Shown here piece by piece: positions 16,903-24,350 of a stretch of DNA of 64,000 bases. Both the position numbers and the translations under genes were made by a program. Below the pieces are notes generated by a model. The model did not search any database and had not been told where the DNA came from. It saw nothing but the letters and a program-made list of their open reading frames with translations. This stretch comes from Amycolatopsis sp. FDAARGOS 1241. Its GTDB lineage: Bacteria > Actinomycetota > Actinomycetes > Mycobacteriales > Pseudonocardiaceae. The stretch spans positions 8,956,001 to 9,020,000 of the forward strand of contig NZ_CP069526.1 in NCBI RefSeq assembly GCF_016889705.1. The letters are read 5' to 3'. Position 1 is the stretch's first letter, and each line of letters begins with the position of its first letter.

Positions 16903-17907
16903 ATGTCTCCCGACGCCGAGCGGTTCCGTCCGCCCCTGAACCCCCTGAGCACCCGTGTGGTGATGGCCGGGGTGTTCCTGGGCGCCGTGATCGCGCTCGC
17001 ACTCAGCGTCACGTTTTCGTGGACCAGCACGCTCCCGGGAGGCGCCGGCGGCGGCGAGGGCAAGCTGACCGCCGCGGCCGAGGAGGCCTTCCACTCGCCG
17101 CCGGGCAGCTGCCTGACCTGGACCGCCCCCGACGCGTCCGACGTCAAGAAGGTGGCCTGCACGCAGCCCCACCTGTTCGAGGTGACCGGCCTGGTCGACA
17201 TCGGCGCGCAGTACAACGCGCAGGCGCCGTTCCCGAACCTCGACCAGTGGCAGCAGATCGCGCAGACGAAGTGCAACGGCGACGTCGCGCCGTACCTCGG
17301 GCACCCGCTCGACCCGTACGGCAAACTCACGACCAACCTGCTGCGCCCCACCGCCGCCCAGTGGGCCGACGGCAACCGCCAGCTGCGCTGCGGCCTGCAG
17401 TGGGCCGGCCCCGGCGGCGGCCTGCAGCCCACGACCGGGCCGGCGAAGTCGCAGGACCAATCGGCGGTGTGGGACCCGGGCACGTGCCTCGCCCTGGCCG
17501 GCAAGGGTGTCGGCGACCCGGTTCCCTGCAGCCGCCCTCACTCGTACGAGATCATCGCCACGATCGACCTGGCCACGCACTTCAAGGACGGCTACCCGAA
17601 GCAGGACGACCAGGACTCGTGGCTCGACACCGAGTGCAACAAGGCCGCGGACGACTACACGGGCAAGGCGGACCTGAACGCGAAGAAGCTGACCCTCGGC
17701 TGGGACCTGCGCGAGCAGGAGAGCTGGGACGTCGGCTCCACCAAGGTCAACTGCAAGGTCGCGGCCACCCTGTCGGACGGCAGCGGCTTCCAGGCTGTCA
17801 CCGGCTCCGTCAAGGACAACGCCGGCCAGCCCGACCCCTCGGGCGCACCTTCCGACCAGGGCGGCGGCAAGAGCAGCACGCCGCCGTCGTCCAGCGGGAA
17901 CCCCTGA
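16903..17907 (+). CDS. Septum-formation family (Septum_form) membrane protein
   Basis: 334 residues. One N-terminal membrane helix (VVMAGVFLGAVIALALSVTF, residues 19-38) anchors an extracellular part with two related Cys-containing modules: SCLTWTAPDASDVKKVAC with QPHLFEVTGLVDIG, and TCLALAGKGVGDPVPC with RPHSYEIIATIDLA. The repeated CxxW/L...C...PHxxEVxG pattern defines Septum_form. The tail is Pro/Ser/Gly rich. The name comes from a proposed link to septation and the biochemical role is unknown. Gene order serS (opposite strand), this gene, metallopeptidase matches Rv3834c-Rv3835-Rv3836. Five bases separate it from the metallopeptidase gene, so the two form an operon. Confidence 0.85.
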   Translation: MSPDAERFRPPLNPLSTRVVMAGVFLGAVIALALSVTFSWTSTLPGGAGGGEGKLTAAAEEAFHSPPGSCLTWTAPDASDVKKVACTQPHLFEVTGLVDIGAQYNAQAPFPNLDQWQQIAQTKCNGDVAPYLGHPLDPYGKLTTNLLRPTAAQWADGNRQLRCGLQWAGPGGGLQPTTGPAKSQDQSAVWDPGTCLALAGKGVGDPVPCSRPHSYEIIATIDLATHFKDGYPKQDDQDSWLDTECNKAADDYTGKADLNAKKLTLGWDLREQESWDVGSTKVNCKVAATLSDGSGFQAVTGSVKDNAGQPDPSGAPSDQGGGKSSTPPSSSGNP

Positions 17908-17912
17908 TCCCC

Positions 17913-18263
17913 GTGCCGGTCGACATGTCGCTGGCCCGCTTCGAAGAGCTCGTCTCCGAAGCGCTCGACCAGGTGCCCCCGAAGTTCGCCGCCGCGATGG
18001 ACAACGTGGTCGTGCTGGTCGAGGAGTTCAACGACGAGGCACCTGACATCCTGGGCCTCTACCACGGCATCGCCCTCACCCACCGCACCACCGACTACGG
18101 CGGTGTCCTCCCCGACCGCATCTCCATCTACCGCCGCCCGATCCTGCGGATGTGCACCACGGAAGCCGAAGTGGTCGAAGAGGTGCTCATCACCGTCCTC
18201 CACGAACTCGGCCACCACTTCGGATTGGACGACGCCCGCCTCCACGAACTCGGCTGGGGCTGA
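17913..18263 (+). CDS. Zincin-like metallopeptidase family protein
   Basis: 116 residues, the usual size of this small family (PF06262 type). The zinc motif HExxH appears as VLHELGHHFGLDDARLHELG, with the downstream acidic residues of the minigluzincin-like site. The N-terminus PVDMSLARFEELVSEALDQV and AMDNVVVLVEEF are typical. It is a cytoplasmic protein of undefined substrate. The GTG at 17913 was chosen; an ATG four codons later (17925) is an alternative. It follows the Septum_form gene by five bases and corresponds in position to Rv3836. After its stop there are 270 bases without a gene (18264-18533) in which I see no clear structure. Confidence 0.85.
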   Translation: MPVDMSLARFEELVSEALDQVPPKFAAAMDNVVVLVEEFNDEAPDILGLYHGIALTHRTTDYGGVLPDRISIYRRPILRMCTTEAEVVEEVLITVLHELGHHFGLDDARLHELGWG

Positions 18264-18533
18264 ACCGGCGCCACCCGCCAGAACCCCTTGCCAAGCCGGT
18301 TCTGGGGCTGCTCTGCCCACACCTCGTCACCGGTGTGGACACACAACTGCGCGCAACCGGCGTGAACGAGCAGGGCGAGCGCACACCACCCGCAACCCGG
18401 CGATCCCGCACCACCACTCGCCCGCTCGCAGATGACGAATCGGCTTCAACAGCCGAAGTACTCCATCGAGAGCAGTGCCGCCCTGCTGGTTTGGTGCTGA
18501 AATAGCACATCACCCGGCCGCCGGGAGGACGTG

Positions 18534-19025
18534 ATGACCGCGCTCGACACCCCACCCCTACCGGACGACGATCGGCGGACCGAGCACCAGGGGCAAGCAG
18601 AACCGGAGTCGGGAGAACCAGACCAGCGACCCCGGAAGTCCCGAAGACCCCTGGTCCTCGCCGCCGTCGCCGGGTTCGCCATCGGCGTCTGCGTGACCGG
18701 GCTGCTGTGGGGTCTGTCCGGCCAGCGCGGCGGCGCGAACGTCGACGCCCAGGCCGCCTGTGACTCCTTCTACCGGGCCGGGCGCCTGCCCGACACGACG
18801 GGCGGCTACGACCCCGCCGCCTTCACGCGCTTGGCCGACGACGCGGCCCACCGCGTCGAAGCGGCCTACCAGCTGGCGCAGGCCGCGGCCGCGTTCGACG
18901 GGAAGTACCAGCCCCTGGCGCAGAGCCTCGGCGGTGTCACCGGCATGGTCTTGTCCGGCCGCTTCGACAGCCGGTCGGGCCAGGCCGACATCGTCCGCAC
19001 CCAGCAGTTGTGCGCCAGGGGCTAG
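18534..19025 (+). CDS. Hypothetical single-pass membrane protein
   Basis: 163 residues. A proline-rich, charged cytoplasmic start of about 40 residues (MTALDTPPLPDDDRR) is followed by one membrane helix (PLVLAAVAGFAIGVCVTGLL) and an extracellular alpha-helical domain with two cysteines (QAACDSFYRAG and QQLCARG) that could form a disulfide. Alanine-rich helices such as DDAAHRVEAAYQLAQAAAAF suggest a small helical bundle. I do not recognise a family. GGAGG lies five bases before the ATG at 18534; a GTG directly upstream is too close to that site. It converges with the DUF4232 lipoprotein gene, 19 bases apart. Confidence 0.7.
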   Translation: MTALDTPPLPDDDRRTEHQGQAEPESGEPDQRPRKSRRPLVLAAVAGFAIGVCVTGLLWGLSGQRGGANVDAQAACDSFYRAGRLPDTTGGYDPAAFTRLADDAAHRVEAAYQLAQAAAAFDGKYQPLAQSLGGVTGMVLSGRFDSRSGQADIVRTQQLCARG

Positions 19026-19044
19026 CAACTCAGCGGGCGGCGGC

Positions 19045-19695
19045 TCAAGCGCGCCGAACCGTCTTCACCGCCAGCTGGAAGCCCGGGATCTTGTCACCGG
19101 CGCACCCCTTACCGGGGTCGGACACGAAGTTCGACGCCGTTTCCTGCGGCAGGTAGATCCGCAGGCCCCGCACGTCCGTCGGCTGGCAGACGGCCGGGTC
19201 GAAGTTCAGCACCTGCGCGAACTGGATGTCCGCGGCGGCCGACTGGCCGGGCTGCAGCTTGATCGCTGCCCCCTTCGTGCCCACGCGCGTCGCGGGCAGG
19301 CCCACCTGGTGCCCGTCGTCGCCCGTCACGTAGGAGACGCCCGGGAAGCCCTGGATCGTGCACGCCTTGCCGCTCTTGTTCTTGATCAGCAACGGCCGGT
19401 AGGTCGACCCCGCGCCCGAGTCGCCCGGGCCGAGGGACAACGTGACGTCGGGCGCCTTGCACAGCCCGTTGGCGACGGGCTGGCCGGTGGCCGGCGCTTC
19501 GTCCGAAGAGGACTCCGGCGACGACGTGGCCGTGGCCGTGGGCGCGGACGACGTCGCCGAAGTGCTCGACGACGGGTCAGAGCTGGGGGTGCTGTTCGCG
19601 CTCGGCGTGGTCCCGCCGCCGCACGCCGACAACAGCAGGACACCGGACGCGCTCACACCCGCGAGAAAGACCAGAGATTTCCTCGTGCTTACCAT
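19045..19695 (-). CDS. DUF4232 domain lipoprotein
   Basis: 216 residues. The signal peptide MVSTRKSLVFLAGVSASGVL ends in lipobox LLSAC, so it is predicted to be lipidated and exported. A low-complexity Ser/Thr/Ala/Pro linker (residues 35-75) leads to the DUF4232 domain with its conserved LSLGPGDSGAGSTYRPLLIK, GKACTIQGFPGVSYV and QPTDVRGLRIYLP segments. The domain is a beta-sandwich of unknown function common on actinobacterial surfaces. The ATG at 19695 has a strong GGAGG/AAGGA region directly upstream; the frame is open for another 29 codons but without a site. It is divergent from tenA with 103 bases between. Confidence 0.88.
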   Translation of the reverse strand: MVSTRKSLVFLAGVSASGVLLLSACGGGTTPSANSTPSSDPSSSTSATSSAPTATATSSPESSSDEAPATGQPVANGLCKAPDVTLSLGPGDSGAGSTYRPLLIKNKSGKACTIQGFPGVSYVTGDDGHQVGLPATRVGTKGAAIKLQPGQSAAADIQFAQVLNFDPAVCQPTDVRGLRIYLPQETASNFVSDPGKGCAGDKIPGFQLAVKTVRRA

Positions 19696-19798
19696 TTCCT
19701 TCGCCTCCCCGTGCTGGGTAACCACTGTCAAGTGGACGTGCGACCTGTGCACCAGGTTGCGCCCGCACCGTGAACCCTTCACCGATTGGCAGGCGATG

Positions 19799-20482
19799 AT
19801 GACGGGCTTTTCTCACCAGGCATGGCAACACACGGCGAAGCTACAACACGCTGTGACCGCCCACCCGTTCAACGAAGAGCTCGCCACCGGCGGTTTGTCG
19901 CGCGATCGGTTCAAGTTCTACCTGGTCCAGGATGCGCGTTACCTCGTCGAGTTCGCCCGTGCGCTCGCGGCCGCGGCGGCCAAGGCGCCGGAGCCCGCCG
20001 ACGTCGCGTTCCTCGCCGGCGCGGCGCGCGAGGCCATCGTCACCGAGCGGGAAATGCACGAGAGCTACTTCGCGCTGTTCGAGCTCTCCGAAAGCGAACT
20101 GGCGGCCGTCGAGACGTCGCCGACGTGCCTCGCGTACACGTCGTTCCTGCTGGCCACAGCCCACACGCGCAGCTACGAGGAGCTGCTCGCGGCGCTGCTG
20201 CCGTGCTTCTGGGTCTACCAGCACGTGGGCTCCGGCATCCTCGCGCGGCAGTCGCCCGGCGCCGCCAATCCCTACCGTGCGTGGATCGACACCTACGCCG
20301 CCGAAGAGTTCGAAGCAACCGTCCGCGAGGCCCGCGACACACTCGACCGGGCCGCTCGCAACGCCGGCGAAGCGACCCGCGAAAAGATGCTCGCCGCTTT
20401 CACCCGAGCGTGTGAGTACGAATGGCTCTTCTGGGATTCGGCTTACCACCAGGAAGGCTGGAAGACCGCCACCATGCGCTGA
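19799..20482 (+). CDS. tenA: TenA family thiaminase II / aminopyrimidine aminohydrolase
   Basis: 227 residues of the all-helical TenA fold. Expected active-site residues are visible: Asp in FYLVQDARYLVEFA, the Cys in LLPCFWVYQHVG and the Glu in ACEYEWLFWDSAYHQEGW. The enzyme hydrolyses aminopyrimidines released from degraded thiamin so that the HMP moiety is salvaged. No thiamin genes are adjacent and I found no TPP riboswitch in the 103 bases upstream. Two successive ATG codons (19796, 19799) are possible; the second has better spacing from AGGCG. A strong hairpin follows the gene. Confidence 0.9.
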   Translation: MTGFSHQAWQHTAKLQHAVTAHPFNEELATGGLSRDRFKFYLVQDARYLVEFARALAAAAAKAPEPADVAFLAGAAREAIVTEREMHESYFALFELSESELAAVETSPTCLAYTSFLLATAHTRSYEELLAALLPCFWVYQHVGSGILARQSPGAANPYRAWIDTYAAEEFEATVREARDTLDRAARNAGEATREKMLAAFTRACEYEWLFWDSAYHQEGWKTATMR

Positions 20483-20537
20483 GCTTGCCCGAAGGAACTC
20501 AACCACGCCCCGAGATCGCGCCGGTTTCTGGACTGAG

Positions 20538-20570
20538 CGATGTGCTCGGCCCCTCGGGCCGAGCACATCG
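20538..20570. terminator. Bidirectional hairpin, 15-bp perfect stem
   Basis: CGATGTGCTCGGCCC (20538-20552) pairs perfectly with GGGCCGAGCACATCG (20556-20570) across a CTC loop. It lies between the convergent tenA and phosphatase genes and has no T-tract on either side, so it would act as an actinobacterial-type hairpin terminator for both. Confidence 0.8.
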
Positions 20571-20589
20571 GGAGGGAAGAAACCGGATT

Positions 20590-21240
20590 TCAGCGATCTC
20601 GCCGCCTCGGCGAAGCCGAGGCAGACAACGGCGTGTCAACCCACGTGAGGCAGCGCCACGAGCCGTCGGGCTGCGCTTCGAGCTCGACGACGCCGGTGTT
20701 GGGGATGAGTGCGCTGCTCGCGAGGTCGGCGGGCACGTTGGCGGCCAGGAATTCCGCGCCGAGGCGGATGGCGCCGCCGTGGCTGACCAGCGCGACGATT
20801 CCGTCGGGTGCGGCCGGCTCGTGCTTGGCGCGCAGGTCGTCGGCGGCCCCGACCATGCGGGCGCGCACCTGCTCGCCCGACTCGCCGCCCGGCATCGCCG
20901 CGGCGAGATCGCCTTCCGTCCACCGCCGGGCCGTCCGCAGGTAGATCTGGATCGACTCGGCGTCGGTCGCGCCTTCGAGGTCGCCCGCGTCGACCTCCTT
21001 CACCCCCTCGATCACCTGCACCTCGAGGCCGAGCGTCTCGGCCAGCGGCGCGGCCGTCTGCTGCGCGCGCGTGGCTTCGGACGCGTACACGGCGACGATG
21101 GGCTCGTCCGCGAGCCGGGCCGCCAGCGCTGCCGCCTGCTCCCGGCCGAGCTCGGTGAGCGGGGGGCCGGGCAGGGCCGTGTCGAGCGCGCCGCGCACGT
21201 TGCCGTCGGTCTGGCCGTGGCGGATCAGGAACAGCCTCAC
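20590..21240 (-). CDS. Histidine phosphatase family protein (phosphoglycerate-mutase-like)
   Basis: 216 residues. The catalytic RHG motif is at the start (MRLFLIRHGQTDGN), and the second histidine is in IVALVSHGGAIRLG; the arginine and glutamate of the phosphate pocket are in YASEATRAQQTA and VKEVDAGDLEG. Members are usually broad phosphatases and not true mutases. Its ATG overlaps the pheA stop by four bases (ATGA), so it is translationally coupled with pheA; the same pair occurs in M. tuberculosis (Rv3838c pheA, Rv3837c gpm2). A role in removing a phosphorylated intermediate near aromatic amino-acid synthesis has been suggested by context only. Confidence 0.9.
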   Translation of the reverse strand: MRLFLIRHGQTDGNVRGALDTALPGPPLTELGREQAAALAARLADEPIVAVYASEATRAQQTAAPLAETLGLEVQVIEGVKEVDAGDLEGATDAESIQIYLRTARRWTEGDLAAAMPGGESGEQVRARMVGAADDLRAKHEPAAPDGIVALVSHGGAIRLGAEFLAANVPADLASSALIPNTGVVELEAQPDGSWRCLTWVDTPLSASASPRRRDR

Positions 21241-22142
21241 GCGCCCTCGCCCTTCAGCACGGCGTCGACCCAGGCCTGGGCGTCGACGAACTCCTGGTTG
21301 CCCGCGCCCGGCTCGATGGTGGCCGCGACTTGGTCGGCGCGCGGGTGCGAGCCGAGGAAACGCAGGTGGCAGCGGCGGCGCAGCGCGGCCAGTGCGTCGA
21401 TGATGCGCGGCTCGGCGACGTGCCCTTCGAAGTCGATGAAAAAGCGGTACTCGCCGAAGTTGTTGCGGGTCGGGCGAGCGTCGAGGCGTGTGAGGTTGAT
21501 GCCGCGGCTCGCCAGTTCGGCGAGCAGCTCGGCCAGCGCGCCCGTGCGGTTGGCGGCCGCCGCGACGATGGACGTGCGGTCGGCGCCCGTCGGCGCGGGC
21601 AGCTCGCCGGGACGGCGGACCAGCAGGAACCGCGTCTGGGCGTCCGGCACGTCGACGACACCCGTGGCCAGCTCCTCCAGCGCGTAGTGCTCGATCGCGA
21701 CCGGGGCCGACACGGCGGCGTCGTACTGGCCCTCCAGCACCCCCACGGCCGCCGACGCCGTGGACGACGAGGCCACCACGGTCGCGCCGGGCAGGTTCGT
21801 CTCGAGCCAGTCGCGCACCTGCGCGAGCGCGTGGGGGTGGCTCGCGACCGTGCGGATCTCACCACCGCCCGGGCGCGTCAGCACGCTGAACTGGATGGGC
21901 AGGATGGTCTCCGCGACGGCGACCAAGGGATCTCCGTCGCTGAGGCCGTCCAGCGTCGTCGGCACCACGCCCTCGACGGAATTCTCGATCGGTACACACG
22001 CCGCGTCGGCCGCGCCTTCGCGCACGGCCTGCAACGCCAGGCGGACGGTCTCGTAGGGGGTCAGGTCCTCGCCCGGCGCGAGCGCACGGGCGGCCTGCTC
22101 GGTGAACGTGCCCTGGGGGCCGAAATACGCGATCCGCAACAC
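21237..22142 (-). CDS. pheA: Prephenate dehydratase
   Basis: 301 residues. The catalytic domain (residues 1-185) starts LRIAYFGPQGTFTEQAARAL and contains CVPIENSVEGVVPTTLDGL and QTRFLLVRRPG with the conserved Thr-Arg-Phe; an ACT regulatory domain follows, with NRTGALAELLAELASRGIN and the GALAELL and ESRP-like (LDARPTRN) phenylalanine-binding segments. It converts prephenate to phenylpyruvate, and phenylalanine binding to the ACT domain gives feedback inhibition. There is no chorismate mutase domain. The GTG at 22142 is preceded by TAGCCT seven bases upstream, so the message is probably leaderless. The first gene of a two-gene operon with the histidine phosphatase. Confidence 0.96.
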   Translation of the reverse strand: MLRIAYFGPQGTFTEQAARALAPGEDLTPYETVRLALQAVREGAADAACVPIENSVEGVVPTTLDGLSDGDPLVAVAETILPIQFSVLTRPGGGEIRTVASHPHALAQVRDWLETNLPGATVVASSSTASAAVGVLEGQYDAAVSAPVAIEHYALEELATGVVDVPDAQTRFLLVRRPGELPAPTGADRTSIVAAAANRTGALAELLAELASRGINLTRLDARPTRNNFGEYRFFIDFEGHVAEPRIIDALAALRRRCHLRFLGSHPRADQVAATIEPGAGNQEFVDAQAWVDAVLKGEGA

Positions 22143-22149
22143 GCCCGCC

Positions 22150-22155
22150 AGGCTA
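22150..22155 (-). promoter_or_regulatory. Leaderless -10 element (TAGCCT) of pheA
   Basis: Minus-strand TAGCCT is followed by seven bases and the GTG at 22142. Confidence 0.6.
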
Positions 22156-22209
22156 CTTAGTGCCGGAGTGGCGGTTTTCACTCGGACAGCCACAACGCAT
22201 ACCGGTTAC

Positions 22210-22230
22210 GCCACGTGGCATTTTTTGCCA
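22210..22230. promoter_or_regulatory. Two overlapping palindromes between pheA and the macro-domain gene
   Basis: GCCACGTGGC (22210-22219) is a perfect 10-bp palindrome, and TGGCA-TTTTT-TGCCA (22216-22230) is a 5-bp inverted repeat that shares its first bases. They lie 11 bases before the GTG of the macro-domain gene and 68 bases upstream of pheA, so they are candidate operator sites for the divergent pair. No regulator can be assigned. Confidence 0.5.
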
Positions 22231-22240
22231 TGCTAGGACC

Positions 22241-22873
22241 GTGACCGCCGAATCGGGCACACACACCGGGCGCGAGGACGCCGGCTCGCCGGTTTCGTCC
22301 CGGACGCCGGAACTGGTGCTGTGCGCCGTCGATGAACCGCTCGCCGCCGCGTGGACCGGTGCCGTCTCCACCCTCAGGACCGAGGTCGGGATGGTTCGGG
22401 TGCACCGTGGTTCGGTGCTGGACGTCCTCGCCCAGGCGGTGGTGAGCCCCGCCAACTCCTACGGCTGGATGCGCGGCGGGATCGACGCCGTCTACGCGCG
22501 GGCGTTCCCGGGGATCGAGCAAAGCGTCCGCAGCGCAGTTCTGGCTTCATACGGCGGAGAACTGCCCATCGGCGAGTCCGTGGTCGTGCCGACGGGCGAG
22601 GCCGAACCGGCGTGGCTCATCAGCGCGCCGACGATGCGCGAGCCGGGCGAACGACTGCCCGCGGACACGGTGCACCCGTACCTCGCCGCGCGGGCGGTGT
22701 TCCTGCAATGGCAGCACGGCGTGCTCGAGGAGGGACCGGTGCGCGAGATTGTCCAGACCATTGCGATGCCGGGCCTCGGCACCGGTGTGGGCGGCGTGGA
22801 CCCGGCGACGTGTGCGCGCCAGGTGGCGGCGGCGTGGGAGGAAGTCTTCGGCCGCCGCCGTGACCCTCGGTGA
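22241..22873 (+). CDS. Macro domain protein (ADP-ribose-binding type)
   Basis: 210 residues. After an N-terminal extension of about 25 residues comes a macro fold: VRVHRGSVLDVLAQAVVSPA, then NSYGWMRGGIDAVYARAFPG (the substrate loop with GG), WLISAPTMREPGERLP and IAMPGLGTGVGGVDP (the Gly-rich phosphate loop). Macro domains bind or hydrolyse ADP-ribose derivatives, such as protein ADP-ribosylation, O-acetyl-ADP-ribose or ADP-ribose-1-phosphate. This form, with PANSYGWMRGGID, resembles phage-type and Poa1-like macro proteins. The GTG at 22241 fits the plausible -10 CATGCT six bases upstream. It is alone in its orientation between pheA and coaA; no ADP-ribosyltransferase gene is nearby. Confidence 0.82.
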   Translation: MTAESGTHTGREDAGSPVSSRTPELVLCAVDEPLAAAWTGAVSTLRTEVGMVRVHRGSVLDVLAQAVVSPANSYGWMRGGIDAVYARAFPGIEQSVRSAVLASYGGELPIGESVVVPTGEAEPAWLISAPTMREPGERLPADTVHPYLAARAVFLQWQHGVLEEGPVREIVQTIAMPGLGTGVGGVDPATCARQVAAAWEEVFGRRRDPR

Positions 22874-23011
22874 TCGCCGCCCCGGTTGTTCGAACCGCGT
22901 GCAAGACATCACAGCGCGTTCACGACCGGTAGGCCCTACCGTTGATGGAGCGTTACTCGCTGAGTAGCGCCCAGTACGGAGCCAGCGCAGGCGACGGCCG
23001 AGGAGTGTGCG

Positions 23012-23944
23012 ATGCCACGGGTCCGTGAACTCAGTCCCTACGTCGAGCTTCACCGGGAACAGTGGCGAGAGCTCCGCAGCTCGACCCCCCTGCCCCTCAC
23101 CGCCGACGAGCTGGTGCGGCTGCGGGGTCTCGGCGAACAAATCGATCTGGCCGAAGTGGCCGACGTCTACCTGCCGCTCTCGCGGCTGATCAACCTGCAG
23201 GTCAAAGCCCGGCAACAGCTGTACGAAGCCACCACCACGTTCCTCGGCGAGGACTGCCGCGGGACAAAGGTGCCGTACGTGATCGGCGTCGCCGGCAGCG
23301 TCGCGGTCGGCAAGTCGACCACGGCCCGCATCCTGCGCACCCTGCTCGCCCGCTGGCCCGACCACCCGCGCGTGGACCTCGTCACGACCGACGGGTTCCT
23401 GTACTCGCGCGACGAGCTCACGCGCCGCGGCCTGATGCACCGCAAGGGCTTCCCAGAGAGCTACGACCGCCGCGCGCTGCTGCGGTTCGTCACCGAGGTC
23501 AAGTCGGGGGCCGAACGAGTATCGGCGCCCGTGTACTCGCACCTCGCGTACGACATCCTGCCCGGTCAGGAGCAGGTGGTGGAGCGGCCGGACATCCTCA
23601 TCATGGAGGGGCTGAACGTGCTGCAGCCCGGCCCGCGCCTGACGGTGTCGGACCTGTTCGACTTCTCGATCTACGTCGACGCGCACACCGACGACATCGA
23701 ACGCTGGTACGTCGAGCGCTTCCTCAAGCTGCGCCACACGGCGTTCGCGGACCCGGCGTCGCACTTCCACCACTTCGCCGGACTGCCCGACGACGAAGCC
23801 CGCGAAGAGGCCCGGCACCTCTGGCGGACGATCAACGAGCCGAACCTCATGGAGAACATCAAGCCGACCCGCCCGCGCGCGACGCTGGTGCTTCGCAAGG
23901 ACGCCGATCACTCCATCAACCGCGTGCGGCTGCGCAAGCTTTGA
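23012..23944 (+). CDS. coaA: Pantothenate kinase (type I)
   Basis: 310 residues, standard for type I CoaA. The P-loop is [20 protein letters not shown] near residue 92, followed by [33 protein letters not shown] and [23 protein letters not shown] segments that define the family. It phosphorylates pantothenate, the first and regulated step of coenzyme A synthesis, and is normally inhibited by CoA. AGGAGTG precedes the ATG. Gene stands alone; 179 bases follow before a small membrane protein gene. Confidence 0.97.
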   Translation: MPRVRELSPYVELHREQWRELRSSTPLPLTADELVRLRGLGEQIDLAEVADVYLPLSRLINLQVKARQQLYEATTTFLGEDCRGTKVPYVIGVAGSVAVGKSTTARILRTLLARWPDHPRVDLVTTDGFLYSRDELTRRGLMHRKGFPESYDRRALLRFVTEVKSGAERVSAPVYSHLAYDILPGQEQVVERPDILIMEGLNVLQPGPRLTVSDLFDFSIYVDAHTDDIERWYVERFLKLRHTAFADPASHFHHFAGLPDDEAREEARHLWRTINEPNLMENIKPTRPRATLVLRKDADHSINRVRLRKL

Positions 23945-24123
23945 CGCGCCCGTTCACCCACATAGCCCCCACCAACCTCCGTTCTTCACCCTCCGCCCCG
24001 CTACCTCGGCCGATCGGCCACATCTGCGGACGGCTTCGTAACCGGTTGGCCGATACCGGACGAGCCTCGTGAAAGCGACCCTGAACAGAAGGGAAATCGC
24101 ATCTGACCTGGGAGGAGGCCCCG

Positions 24124-24303
24124 GTGTTCTCACTAGTCCTCACGTGGGTCGGCGCAGTGCTCGGATTGGCCCTGCTCGTCGCGATGGCCGCCAGCACCTT
24201 CCTGGTCGACCTCGACGAAGCCATCCGCGAACGCCGACGCAAGGCAGCCAGCGCGGCCGCCGCCGTCCCGGTGGTCACCAACCAACCACCGCACACGGCG
24301 TGA
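24124..24303 (+). CDS. Small membrane protein (59 residues), uncharacterised
   Basis: A GTG at 24124 with GGGAGGAGG a suitable distance upstream opens a 59-codon frame ending in TGA at 24303. The product starts MFSLVLTWVGAVLGLALLVA, a single membrane helix, then has a short charged helix (DLDEAIRERRRKAASA) and a polar tail. A clear intrinsic terminator follows two bases after the stop, which supports a real transcription unit. I do not recognise the family; small single-helix proteins of this type often act as accessory subunits or regulators in the membrane. Confidence 0.6.
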   Translation: MFSLVLTWVGAVLGLALLVAMAASTFLVDLDEAIRERRRKAASAAAAVPVVTNQPPHTA

Positions 24304-24305
24304 CA

Positions 24306-24339
24306 AAGCCCCAGCCCGGGTGACCGAGCTGGGGCTTTT
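24306..24339 (+). terminator. Intrinsic terminator
   Basis: AAAGCCCCAGC (24305-24315) pairs with GCTGGGGCTTT (24328-24338) around a 12-base loop and is followed by TTTTCC. It ends the small membrane protein unit and could also work for the convergent gene that stops at 24351. Confidence 0.85.
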
Positions 24340-24350
24340 CCTTGGGAGAG

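Noticed and set aside
19696..19798. TPP riboswitch before tenA
   Set aside because: No CTGAGA or other conserved thi-box core is found, and the 103 bases are too short for the divergent pair plus a riboswitch.
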